Part shown: piece after piece, positions 41,496-49,209 of the stretch
Position numbering within the stretch: position 1 is the first letter of the stretch
Layout: each line of letters begins with the position of its first letter
Source: Pseudomonas frederiksbergensis
Lineage (GTDB): Bacteria; Pseudomonadota; Gammaproteobacteria; Pseudomonadales; Pseudomonadaceae
Direction of reading: 5' to 3'
NCBI RefSeq assembly: GCF_003732705.1
Contig: NZ_MOBR01000041.1
Location: 205,359 to 269,358, forward strand
Length of the DNA: 64,000 bases
The notes under the pieces: model-generated
The model's database searches: none
Told to the model about the DNA's origin: nothing
Seen by the model: only the letters and a program-made list of their open reading frames with translations
Translations under genes and position numbers: made by a program

Positions 41496-43673
41496 ATGAC
41501 TGAACACGTTCAAGTCGGTGGCCTGCAGGTCGCCAAAGTCCTGTTCGACTTCGTGAACAACGAAGCCATTCCCGGTACCGGCCTCACCGCCGATAAGTTC
41601 TGGGCCGGTGCCGATAAGGTCATTCATGACCTGGCGCCGAAGAACAAAGCCCTACTCGCCAAACGCGATGATTTCCAGGCTCGTATCGATGGCTGGCACC
41701 AATCCCGTGCCGGTCAAGCACACGACGCCGTGGCCTATAAAGCCTTCCTGCAAGACATCGGTTATCTGCTGCCAGAAGCGGCCGATTTCCAGGCAACGAC
41801 GCAAAACGTCGATGACGAAATCGCCCGCATGGCCGGCCCGCAACTGGTGGTACCGGTGATGAACGCGCGCTTCGCGCTCAATGCCTCGAACGCCCGCTGG
41901 GGTTCGCTGTACGACGCGCTCTACGGCACCGACGCGATCAGCGAAGCGGATGGCGCGGAAAAAGGCAAAGGCTACAACAAGGTTCGCGGCGACAAGGTCA
42001 TCGCCTTCGCCCGCGCCTTCCTCGACGAAGCCGCGCCATTGGCCGCTGGCACTCACGTCGATTCCACCGGCTACAAAATTGTTGACGGCAAACTGGTGGT
42101 CGCCCTTAAAGGTGGCAGCAACACCGGCCTGCGCAACGACGCACAACTGATCGGTTTCCACGGCGAAGCCTCAGCCCCGACCGCCATCCTGCTGAAGAAC
42201 AACGGCCTGCATTTCGAAATCCAGGTCGATGCCAGCACCCCGGTCGGCCAGACCGACGCCGCCGGCGTCAAAGACATCCTGATGGAAGCCGCGCTGACCA
42301 CCATCATGGACTGCGAAGACTCCGTCGCCGCCGTCGATGCCGATGACAAAGTGGTGATCTACCGCAACTGGCTCGGCCTGATGAAGGGCGATCTGTCGGA
42401 AGAAGTCTCCAAGGGCGGCAAGACCTTCACCCGCACCATGAACGCCGACCGCACCTACACCGGCGTCGATGGCCAGGAACTGAGCCTGCACGGTCGTTCG
42501 CTGTTGTTCGTGCGTAACGTTGGCCACTTGATGACCATCGACGCGATCCTCGACAGCCAAGGCAACGAAGTGCCGGAAGGCATTCTCGACGGTCTGATGA
42601 CGTGCCTCGCGGCGATCCACAGCCTCAACGGCACCAGCTCGCGCAAGAACAGCCGCACCGGCTCGGTCTATATCGTGAAGCCGAAGATGCACGGCCCGGA
42701 AGAAGCCGCGTTCACCAACGAGTTGTTCGGGCGCATCGAAGACGTGCTCGACTTGCCGCGCAATACCTTGAAAGTCGGGATCATGGACGAGGAGCGCCGC
42801 ACCACGGTCAACCTCAAGGCCTGCATCAAAGCGGCCAGCGAGCGCGTGGTGTTCATCAACACCGGTTTCCTCGACCGTACGGGCGATGAAATCCACACCT
42901 CCATGGAGGCCGGCCCGATGGTGCGCAAGGCCGACATGAAGGCTGAGAAGTGGATCGGCGCCTACGAGAACTGGAACGTCGATATCGGCTTGAGCACCGG
43001 CCTGCAAGGTCGCGCGCAGATCGGTAAAGGCATGTGGGCCATGCCCGACCTGATGGCGGCAATGCTGGAACAGAAAATCGCTCACCCACTGGCCGGCGCC
43101 AACACCGCTTGGGTGCCGTCGCCGACCGCCGCTGCGTTGCACGCGCTGCACTACCACAAGGTTGACGTGTTCGCCCGTCAGGCCGAACTGGCCAAACGTG
43201 CGCGCGCTTCGGTGGACGACATCCTGACCATCCCGCTGGCCGTCAATCCGAACTGGACGCCCGAACAGATCAAGAACGAACTGGACAACAACGCCCAGGG
43301 CATTCTCGGTTACGTGGTGCGCTGGATCGACCAGGGCGTGGGCTGCTCGAAAGTGCCGGACATCAACGACGTCGGCCTGATGGAAGACCGTGCGACGCTG
43401 CGTATTTCCAGCCAGCACATCGCCAACTGGTTGCGCCATGGCATCGTCACTGAAGATCAGGTCATGGAAAGCCTCAAGCGCATGGCGCCGGTGGTTGACC
43501 GCCAGAACGCCAACGACGCGCTGTACCGTCCTTTGGCACCGAACTTCGACAGCAACATCGCCTTCCAGGCAGCGGTCGAACTGGTGATCGAAGGCACTAA
43601 GCAACCGAACGGTTATACCGAGCCGGTGCTGCACCGTCGTCGTCGCGAGTTCAAGGCTGCCAATGGCCTGTAA
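41496..43673 (+). CDS. glcB: Malate synthase G
   Basis: 725 residues, the normal MSG length, from ATG 41496 (MTEHVQVGGLQVAKVLFDF) with GTGAGG upstream. It condenses glyoxylate with acetyl-CoA to malate in the glyoxylate shunt. Catalytic region motifs are MDCEDSVAAVDADDKVVIYR, the Arg in RSLLFVRNVGHLM, and GKGMWAMPDLMAAML with the catalytic-base Asp. Followed at once by a strong terminator, so it is monocistronic. Confidence 0.97.
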   Translation: MTEHVQVGGLQVAKVLFDFVNNEAIPGTGLTADKFWAGADKVIHDLAPKNKALLAKRDDFQARIDGWHQSRAGQAHDAVAYKAFLQDIGYLLPEAADFQATTQNVDDEIARMAGPQLVVPVMNARFALNASNARWGSLYDALYGTDAISEADGAEKGKGYNKVRGDKVIAFARAFLDEAAPLAAGTHVDSTGYKIVDGKLVVALKGGSNTGLRNDAQLIGFHGEASAPTAILLKNNGLHFEIQVDASTPVGQTDAAGVKDILMEAALTTIMDCEDSVAAVDADDKVVIYRNWLGLMKGDLSEEVSKGGKTFTRTMNADRTYTGVDGQELSLHGRSLLFVRNVGHLMTIDAILDSQGNEVPEGILDGLMTCLAAIHSLNGTSSRKNSRTGSVYIVKPKMHGPEEAAFTNELFGRIEDVLDLPRNTLKVGIMDEERRTTVNLKACIKAASERVVFINTGFLDRTGDEIHTSMEAGPMVRKADMKAEKWIGAYENWNVDIGLSTGLQGRAQIGKGMWAMPDLMAAMLEQKIAHPLAGANTAWVPSPTAAALHALHYHKVDVFARQAELAKRARASVDDILTIPLAVNPNWTPEQIKNELDNNAQGILGYVVRWIDQGVGCSKVPDINDVGLMEDRATLRISSQHIANWLRHGIVTEDQVMESLKRMAPVVDRQNANDALYRPLAPNFDSNIAFQAAVELVIEGTKQPNGYTEPVLHRRRREFKAANGL

Positions 43674-43693
43674 CTGAGCCCTGATGCCGCACA

Positions 43694-43728
43694 AAAAAAG
43701 GCCCTGATCTTCGGATCAGGGCCTTTTT
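43694..43728 (+). terminator. Terminator of glcB
   Basis: Ten-bp perfect stem GGCCCTGATC / GATCAGGGCC (43700-43709 with 43714-43723) with a TTCG tetraloop, an A-run before and TTTTT after. Confidence 0.95.
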
Positions 43729-43755
43729 CGTTGACGTGAGATCAGCGGTGCGGCC

Positions 43756-43779
43756 TTCGCGGGCAAGCCTCGCTCCTAC
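43756..43779. repeat. Solitary class A REP
   Basis: Single TTCGCGGGCAAGCCTCGCTC...C arm, 12 bp before a class B repeat, the same A-then-B arrangement as at 37973-38113. Confidence 0.8.
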
Positions 43780-43790
43780 AGAGATACTCC

Positions 43791-43895
43791 GATCGTTCCC
43801 ACGCTCTGCGTGGGAATGCAGCCCGGGACGCTCTGCGTCCCATGGAACGCAGAGCGTCCCTTTGAGGCATTCCCACGCAGAGCGTGGGAACGATC
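43791..43895. repeat. Class B palindromic repeat (copy 2)
   Basis: GATCGTTCCCACGCTCTGCG at the left, complement at the right, inner dyad GGGACGCTCTGCGT / ACGCAGAGCGTCCC. Confidence 0.92.
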
Positions 43896-43899
43896 ACTG

Positions 43900-44346
43900 T
43901 TAAGGCTCCATCCCCAACTCATGCTTGACCAACGCCAGCAACTTGCCGGTATCGATCGGCTTAAGCAGGAAATCCACCACGCTCAAGTGCATGGCAGCAA
44001 TGGCGTCCCCCACATCGGCATCGCCAGACACAATGATGATCGGCATCGCCGCCCGGACCGACTCACGCACCTGGCGGATCAAGTCCAGACCATCCACATG
44101 CCCCATCCGCAGATCGGTAATCACCAGGCCAATCGAGGGTTTCTCGTCCAGCATCTTGAGTGCGGACTCACCACTGGCAGCGGTCATGCAACGAATGCCA
44201 TCCAGACCGAGAATCTCCGAAAGCAGCTCCCGGGCATCTTTGTCGTCATCGACGATCAGCACCCGCTGCGGCGGCAGATCAGGTTCCAGCATGATCGTAC
44301 TGAGCGCCTCGCGCTCGGCGTCACTCAAAATATCGTGGTCGGACAT
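43900..44346 (-). CDS. Stand-alone response regulator receiver protein
   Basis: 148 residues, a CheY-like receiver with a 25-residue N-terminal tail and no output domain. Acidic pocket D33-D35 (LIVDDDKDA), phospho-acceptor D78 (VITDLRMGHVDG), switch Ser in IIIVSGDADV and K129 in DFLLKPID. The partner kinase is not in the window. It is divergent from the cNMP/CBS/nucleotidyltransferase gene, with a 258-bp gap in which I see no other gene. Confidence 0.9.
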   Translation of the reverse strand: MSDHDILSDAEREALSTIMLEPDLPPQRVLIVDDDKDARELLSEILGLDGIRCMTAASGESALKMLDEKPSIGLVITDLRMGHVDGLDLIRQVRESVRAAMPIIIVSGDADVGDAIAAMHLSVVDFLLKPIDTGKLLALVKHELGMEP

Positions 44347-44604
44347 GGCTTTCTCTACGCTTTCTATTCAATCCCCTAGCACAGTGGTCAGACATCGCTA
44401 AGCAGAGCTTCAATGTGCACTTCGTCGGAAAAATTTCCTAGAGAAAAAATGAGACGTTTTCCAACAGCATGCGCAGGGTATATCCGAAATATAGCTAAAA
44501 GCAGCGACTACCTAGACTTACGTCCAATGGGCACCCTGCGCTCAGGGGCCGACCATGGTTGAACGATCTGACAACAACAATTCGAAAAGACTGCGGTAAT
44601 AGTG

Positions 44605-46539
44605 ATGAGTAAAGCGGACGCCTTCACCCAGGCAGGGAAAACCGCGGTATTGCAGAACATTCAGGGCACCCTGCAATTCCTCCAGCGTTTCCCGCCCTTC
44701 AATCAGATGGAACACGCCCACCTGGCCTATCTGGTGGAGCAATGCCAGCTGCGTTTCTACGCTCCCGGCGACAGCATCATCAAACCGGCCGACGGCCCGG
44801 TTGAGCATTTCTACATCGTCAAGCAGGGCCGGGTGGTGGGCGAACGTCCGCACACGGCCAAGGGCGGTACCGAAACCACCTTCGAAATCACCACCGGCGA
44901 GTGTTTTCCCCTCGCCGCGTTGCTGGGGGAACGGGCGACGCGAACTGAGCACTTGGCCGCTGAAGATACGTTCTGTCTGCAACTGAACAAACTGGCCTTT
45001 ATCAAGCTGTTCGCCCTCTCCAATACCTTTCGCGACTTCGCCCTGCGCGGGGTCAGCAGCCTGCTGGATCAGGTCAACCAGCAAGTCCAGCAAAAAGCCG
45101 TGGAAACCCTCGGCACGCAATATTCCCTGAACACCCGGCTGGGCGAACTGGCCATGCGTCACCCGGTGACCTGCAGCCCGGCCACGCCCCTGCGCGAAGC
45201 CGTGACCCTGATGCATGAGCAGCAGGTCGGCAGCATCGTGATCGTGGACGAGCAGAAAGCACCGCTGGGGATTTTCACCCTGCGCGACCTGCGCCATGTG
45301 GTGGCGCAAGGCATCAATGACTTCAACGAAGCGATCGAGCGCCACATGACTCGGGCACCGTTTTTCCTGACGCCGGATCACAGCGCCTTCGATGCCGCGA
45401 TTGCGATGACCGAACGGCACATCGCCCACGTCTGCCTGGTCAAGGACCATCGCCTGTGTGGCGTGGTGTCCGAGCGGGATCTGTTTTCCCTGCAACGGGT
45501 TGACCTGGTGCACCTGGCGCGGACCATCCGCAGTGCGCAAAAAGTCGAAAACCTGGTGGCGATGCGCGGCGAAATCGGCCAATTGGTGGAACGCATGCTG
45601 GCTCACGGCGCGTCCTCGACCCAAATAACCCACATCATCACATTGCTCAACGACCACACCGTGTGCCGGGTGATCGAACTGACCCTCGCCGAGAAAGGCG
45701 ACCCCGGCGTGCCGTTCAGTTGGCTGTGCTTCGGCAGCGAAGGTCGGCGCGAGCAGACGCTGCACACCGATCAGGACAACGGCATTCTGTTCGAAGCCCG
45801 GGACGCGGCGCATGCCGCCGAGCTTCGCGGCAAGCTGCTGCCCATCGCCCAACAGATCAACCACAGCTTGGCGCTCTGCGGCTTCACCCTGTGCAAGGGC
45901 AACATCATGGCCGGCAACCCCGAGCTGTGTCTGTCCCGGGCCGAGTGGGCGCGGCGGTTCGCGGCGTTTATTCGCGAAGCGACGCCGGAGAACCTGCTGG
46001 GTTCGAGCATCTATTTCGACTTGCGGGTGGTCTGGGGCGACGAGCAAGGCTGCGAGCAACTGCGCCGGGGGATTCTCGAACAGGTGGCGGACAACCGTTT
46101 GTTCCAGCGAATGATGGCCGAGAACGCGTTGCGCAATCGTCCGCCCGTAGGACGTTTCCGTGAGTTCGTGCTGGCGCGCAAGAATGGCGAGAAAGCCACG
46201 CTGGACCTCAAAGTCCAAGGGCTGACGCCGTTTGTGGATGGCGCCCGTTTGCTGGCCCTGGCCAATGGCATCGAAGCCAACAACACCCAGGAACGTTTTA
46301 GGCAACTGGTGGAAAAAGAAGTCATCGACCGCCTGGACGGTGCGGCATACGAAGAGGCCTATCACTTCATCCAGCAAACCCGCATGCAGCAACATCAACT
46401 ACAGACCCGGGAGAACCTGCCCTACTCCAACCGCGTCGATCCCGACAGCCTCAATCATCTGGATCGGCGCATCCTGCGTGAATCCCTGCGCCAGGCCCAA
46501 CGCCTGCAAAGCAGCCTGACCCTGCGGTATCAGCTATGA
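44605..46539 (+). CDS. Signal-transduction protein: cNMP-binding, CBS pair and DUF294 nucleotidyltransferase-like
   Basis: 644 residues. Layout: cyclic-nucleotide-binding-like domain (about 20-150: YAPGDSIIKPADGPVEHFYI), CBS pair (about 175-295: MRHPVTCSPATPLREAVTLM, MTRAPFFLTPDHSAFDAAIA), then a GlnD-type nucleotidyltransferase motif GSEGRREQTLHTDQDNGILF, and a C-terminal DUF294 helical region. The nucleotidyltransferase residues (GS, DxD-like TDQD) look intact, so an enzymatic role is possible. The start is ATG 44605 directly after GTG 44602. It overlaps the exonuclease gene by 4 bases (ATGA). Confidence 0.9.
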   Translation: MSKADAFTQAGKTAVLQNIQGTLQFLQRFPPFNQMEHAHLAYLVEQCQLRFYAPGDSIIKPADGPVEHFYIVKQGRVVGERPHTAKGGTETTFEITTGECFPLAALLGERATRTEHLAAEDTFCLQLNKLAFIKLFALSNTFRDFALRGVSSLLDQVNQQVQQKAVETLGTQYSLNTRLGELAMRHPVTCSPATPLREAVTLMHEQQVGSIVIVDEQKAPLGIFTLRDLRHVVAQGINDFNEAIERHMTRAPFFLTPDHSAFDAAIAMTERHIAHVCLVKDHRLCGVVSERDLFSLQRVDLVHLARTIRSAQKVENLVAMRGEIGQLVERMLAHGASSTQITHIITLLNDHTVCRVIELTLAEKGDPGVPFSWLCFGSEGRREQTLHTDQDNGILFEARDAAHAAELRGKLLPIAQQINHSLALCGFTLCKGNIMAGNPELCLSRAEWARRFAAFIREATPENLLGSSIYFDLRVVWGDEQGCEQLRRGILEQVADNRLFQRMMAENALRNRPPVGRFREFVLARKNGEKATLDLKVQGLTPFVDGARLLALANGIEANNTQERFRQLVEKEVIDRLDGAAYEEAYHFIQQTRMQQHQLQTRENLPYSNRVDPDSLNHLDRRILRESLRQAQRLQSSLTLRYQL

Positions 46540-47243
46540 GCCTGTTTTCCTGGCTGCGCCCGGCAACCCCGCTGCTGGCCGAGGACCTGCAACTACGCCT
46601 GCAACACTTGCCACTTGGCGCCGAGCTGCGCGAATGCAGTTTGCGCGAGCAGCGCTGGGTGGTGCTGGACCTGGAAACCACCGGGCTGAATCTGAACAAG
46701 GATCGGGTGCTGTCCATCGGCTCGGTGGTGATCGAGGACGGGGCGATCGATTTCAGTCAGCAATTCGAACGCACCCTGCAATGCGTTGATATGAAACTGG
46801 CGCCGAGCATGCTGATCCATGGCTTGGGGCCGAGCGCGATTGCCGCTGGTAGCGACCCGGCCGAGGCGTTGCTGGAGTTCATGGAGTTCCTGGGCGACAG
46901 CCCGGTGCTGGCGTTTCATGCGCCGTTCGATCAACACATGCTTGGGCGGGCGCTGAAAGATCATCTGGGCTACAAGTTGCAGCATCCGTTTCTGGATGTA
47001 GCGGACATCGCGCCGCTGCTCTGCCCCCAGGCGAATATCCGCGAGGCGGGGCTGGATGAGTGGATTGACTGGTTCAAGCTCGAAGTCTTCGAACGGCATA
47101 ACGCCAGTGCCGATGCGTTGGCTACGGCGGAATTGGCGTTGATTTTGTTCAGTCGGGCGCGGCAGCAGCAGATTCATAGCCCGTTGAATCTGCAGCAGCG
47201 GATCAGCCAGTGGAAACGGCGGCAGTGGGCGCCGTCCTTCTGA
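46536..47243 (+). CDS. DEDDh 3'-5' exonuclease (DnaQ-like)
   Basis: 235 residues. ExoI VLDLETTGLNLNKDRVLSIG carries the DxE pair, ExoII LAFHAPFDQHMLGRAL the Asp, and ExoIII HNASADALATAEL the His and Asp, so all DEDDh catalytic residues are present. Related to the epsilon proofreading subunit but shorter and not next to a polymerase gene. Translationally coupled to the cNMP/CBS/DUF294 protein; this pairing is seen in other proteobacteria, and the joint role is unknown. Confidence 0.9.
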   Translation: MSLFSWLRPATPLLAEDLQLRLQHLPLGAELRECSLREQRWVVLDLETTGLNLNKDRVLSIGSVVIEDGAIDFSQQFERTLQCVDMKLAPSMLIHGLGPSAIAAGSDPAEALLEFMEFLGDSPVLAFHAPFDQHMLGRALKDHLGYKLQHPFLDVADIAPLLCPQANIREAGLDEWIDWFKLEVFERHNASADALATAELALILFSRARQQQIHSPLNLQQRISQWKRRQWAPSF

Positions 47244-47267
47244 ATCTGCGGCGTTTGTTCTGGCGCC

Positions 47268-47356
47268 TTCGCGGGCAAGCCTCGCTCCTACGGGTTCGTG
47301 TCGGACGCGAAATGGACGACGACACAAAACCTGTAGGAGCGAGGCTTGCCCGCGAA
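47268..47356. repeat. Class A REPIN
   Basis: Arms 47268-47291 and 47333-47356, after the exonuclease gene. The flank GATAACGCGGT after it also occurs in the spacer of the REPIN at 39173-39260. Confidence 0.9.
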
Positions 47357-47442
47357 GAACGATAACGCGGTCTAACTGAATACCCTCGCGGCACTCTCCC
47401 GACCAGCGTTAATTGCTTACCTCCCCCACCTCTGACACAATC

Positions 47443-47461
47443 GCGAACAATTCTCGTTAGT
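47443..47461. promoter_or_regulatory. Candidate Fur box upstream of the ECF sigma gene
   Basis: GCGAACAATTCTCGTTAGT matches the 19-bp Fur consensus at about 10 positions by eye, 26 bp before the sigma-factor start. Position before an iron-starvation sigma gene supports it, but the match is modest. Confidence 0.45.
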
Positions 47462-47487
47462 TAACACTTCCCAATCGGTGATGCTAC

Positions 47488-48006
47488 GTGTCGTCAGTCC
47501 AAGGCCCCCACAGTGAGCTCGTTGGTGCGTTATATCGCGACCATCGCGGTTGGCTATTGGCCTGGCTGCGCCGCAACGTGGCCTGTCCGCAACGGGCCGA
47601 GGACCTGAGTCAGGACACCTTTGTCCGCCTGCTCGGTCGTGACGAACTCAAGGAACCGCGCGAACCCCGGGCGTTTCTGGTGGCCATCGCCAAAGGCCTG
47701 CTGTTCGACTATTTCCGCCGCGCTGCGCTGGAACAGGCCTACCTCACTGAATTGATGCTGATCCCCGAGGGCGAACAACCGTCGGTGGAAGAGCAGCAAA
47801 TGATCCTCGAAGACCTCAAAGCCATCGACCGCTTGCTCGGCAAACTCTCGAGCAAGGCCCGGGCGGCATTTCTCTATAACCGCCTCGACGGTCTGAGCCA
47901 CGCCGAAATCGCCGAAAAACTCGGTGTGTCTGTGCCACGGGTGCGTCAGTACCTGGCCCAAGGCATTCGCCAGTGCTACATCGCGCTGTACGGTGAGCCG
48001 GTATGA
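47488..48006 (+). CDS. Iron-starvation ECF sigma factor (FecI/FoxI type)
   Basis: 172 residues from GTG 47488. Region 2 is LVGALYRDHRGWLLAWLRRN to QDTFVRLLGRD, region 4 is LSSKARAAFLYNRLDGLSHA then EIAEKLGVSVPRVRQYLAQG. Short FecI-type sigma factor that drives the adjacent TonB-dependent receptor when the cognate ferrisiderophore is bound. Overlaps the anti-sigma gene by 4 bases. The order sigma, FecR, receptor, PepSY protein matches foxI-foxR-foxA-foxB of P. aeruginosa, so FoxI is a reasonable but unproven name. Confidence 0.92.
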   Translation: MSSVQGPHSELVGALYRDHRGWLLAWLRRNVACPQRAEDLSQDTFVRLLGRDELKEPREPRAFLVAIAKGLLFDYFRRAALEQAYLTELMLIPEGEQPSVEEQQMILEDLKAIDRLLGKLSSKARAAFLYNRLDGLSHAEIAEKLGVSVPRVRQYLAQGIRQCYIALYGEPV

Positions 48007-48974
48007 GTCCGGCCAGTTCAAAACCGGTGTCGGCACACGTGCTGGATGCGGCGATTGCCTGGCAACTGTCTCTGGATTCCGGCAGCCCGATCGAGCGCGA
48101 AGAGTTCGCCAAATGGCACGCCGCCCACGAAGAACATGCCCGCGCCTGGCGCCAACTGGGCATGCTCGACCAGCGCTTCAGCGTCGCCAACGGCCCGGCC
48201 CGCACCGCGTTGCTGCAATCGCGGGAAAGCATCCGACGGCGGGTGCGCAAGCTCGGCAGTGGCTTGGCCAGTGTTGTCGCGGTGATTGGTTTGGCGCTGT
48301 TCGCCGGTGATCGTTACCTGCCCGTCGACTATTGGCTGGCGGACCAGCGCACCGCCACTGGCGAACAACGCACCTTGCGTCTGGCCGACGGCACCGTGAT
48401 CAACCTCAACACCCACAGCGCCGTGGATGTGCGCTTCGATGAGAAGCAGCGGCGGATCATCCTTCAGGACGGGGAAATCCTCGTCGAAACCGGGCATGGC
48501 GATGCCCGGCCGTTTATCGTCGAAACCCGCGAAGGCAGCATGCGCGCACTGGGGACGCGATTCCTGGTCAAGCGCGAAGAAGAAGGCACGCGGCTGAGCG
48601 TGTTGAAATCGGCGGTGGCGGCTCATCCCGAATCGAGCCCGGAAGAACAGATCCTGCGCGAAGGCCAGCAAGTACTGATGCGCAGCAATGGCCTGGGGCC
48701 AATCGTCGCGCTCAACCTCGGCGCCGACGCCTGGACCCGCGGCATGCTGGTGGTGGACAACGCACGGCTGGAAGACCTGGTACATGAACTCGGCCGCTAC
48801 CGGCGCGGGCATCTGGGCGTGGCGCCGGAGATTGCCGATTTGCGCATTACCGGCAGCTTTCCATTGCACGACACCGACAAGGCGTTGAGCGCATTGCTGC
48901 CGACATTGCCGGTGCAGATTGAGCAGCACACGGCGTGGTGGGTGACGGTGGCGAAGGCTGACGTTAAGCCCTGA
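48003..48974 (+). CDS. FecR-like anti-sigma factor/signal transducer (FoxR type)
   Basis: 323 residues. N-terminal cytoplasmic anti-sigma region (AIAWQLSLDSGSPIEREEFA, HEEHARAWRQLGMLDQRFS), one membrane helix (LASVVAVIGLALFAG, about residue 90), then the periplasmic FecR domain (LRLADGTVINLNTHSAVDVR, GEILVETGHGDARPF) and a C-terminal STN-like segment that contacts the receptor signalling domain. It relays receptor occupancy to the sigma factor. Confidence 0.92.
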   Translation: MSPASSKPVSAHVLDAAIAWQLSLDSGSPIEREEFAKWHAAHEEHARAWRQLGMLDQRFSVANGPARTALLQSRESIRRRVRKLGSGLASVVAVIGLALFAGDRYLPVDYWLADQRTATGEQRTLRLADGTVINLNTHSAVDVRFDEKQRRIILQDGEILVETGHGDARPFIVETREGSMRALGTRFLVKREEEGTRLSVLKSAVAAHPESSPEEQILREGQQVLMRSNGLGPIVALNLGADAWTRGMLVVDNARLEDLVHELGRYRRGHLGVAPEIADLRITGSFPLHDTDKALSALLPTLPVQIEQHTAWWVTVAKADVKP

Positions 48975-48999
48975 GTCTTGTGGCGCCCGATAAGCCGCC

Positions 49000-49090
49000 A
49001 TCGCGGGCAAGCCTTGCTCCTACAGGTTTATGTCGTTCTCGGAATTACCGGTCGACATAAAACCCTGTAGGAGCAAGGCTTGCCCGCGAT
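49000..49090. repeat. Class A REPIN between anti-sigma and receptor genes
   Basis: Arms 49000-49023 and 49067-49090. It splits the module into a regulatory unit and a receptor unit; the 119 bp after it must hold the receptor promoter. Confidence 0.9.
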
Positions 49091-49209
49091 GGCGTCAGCA
49101 GCCCCACCACAAATCGTGAATCTAAATTATTTTCATCCAGCCCTATCACTTTTGCATTCTCGTCCGGCACCTAGGCAATTGAGAAGTATTCCCTTTCAGG
49201 AGCCGCTGT

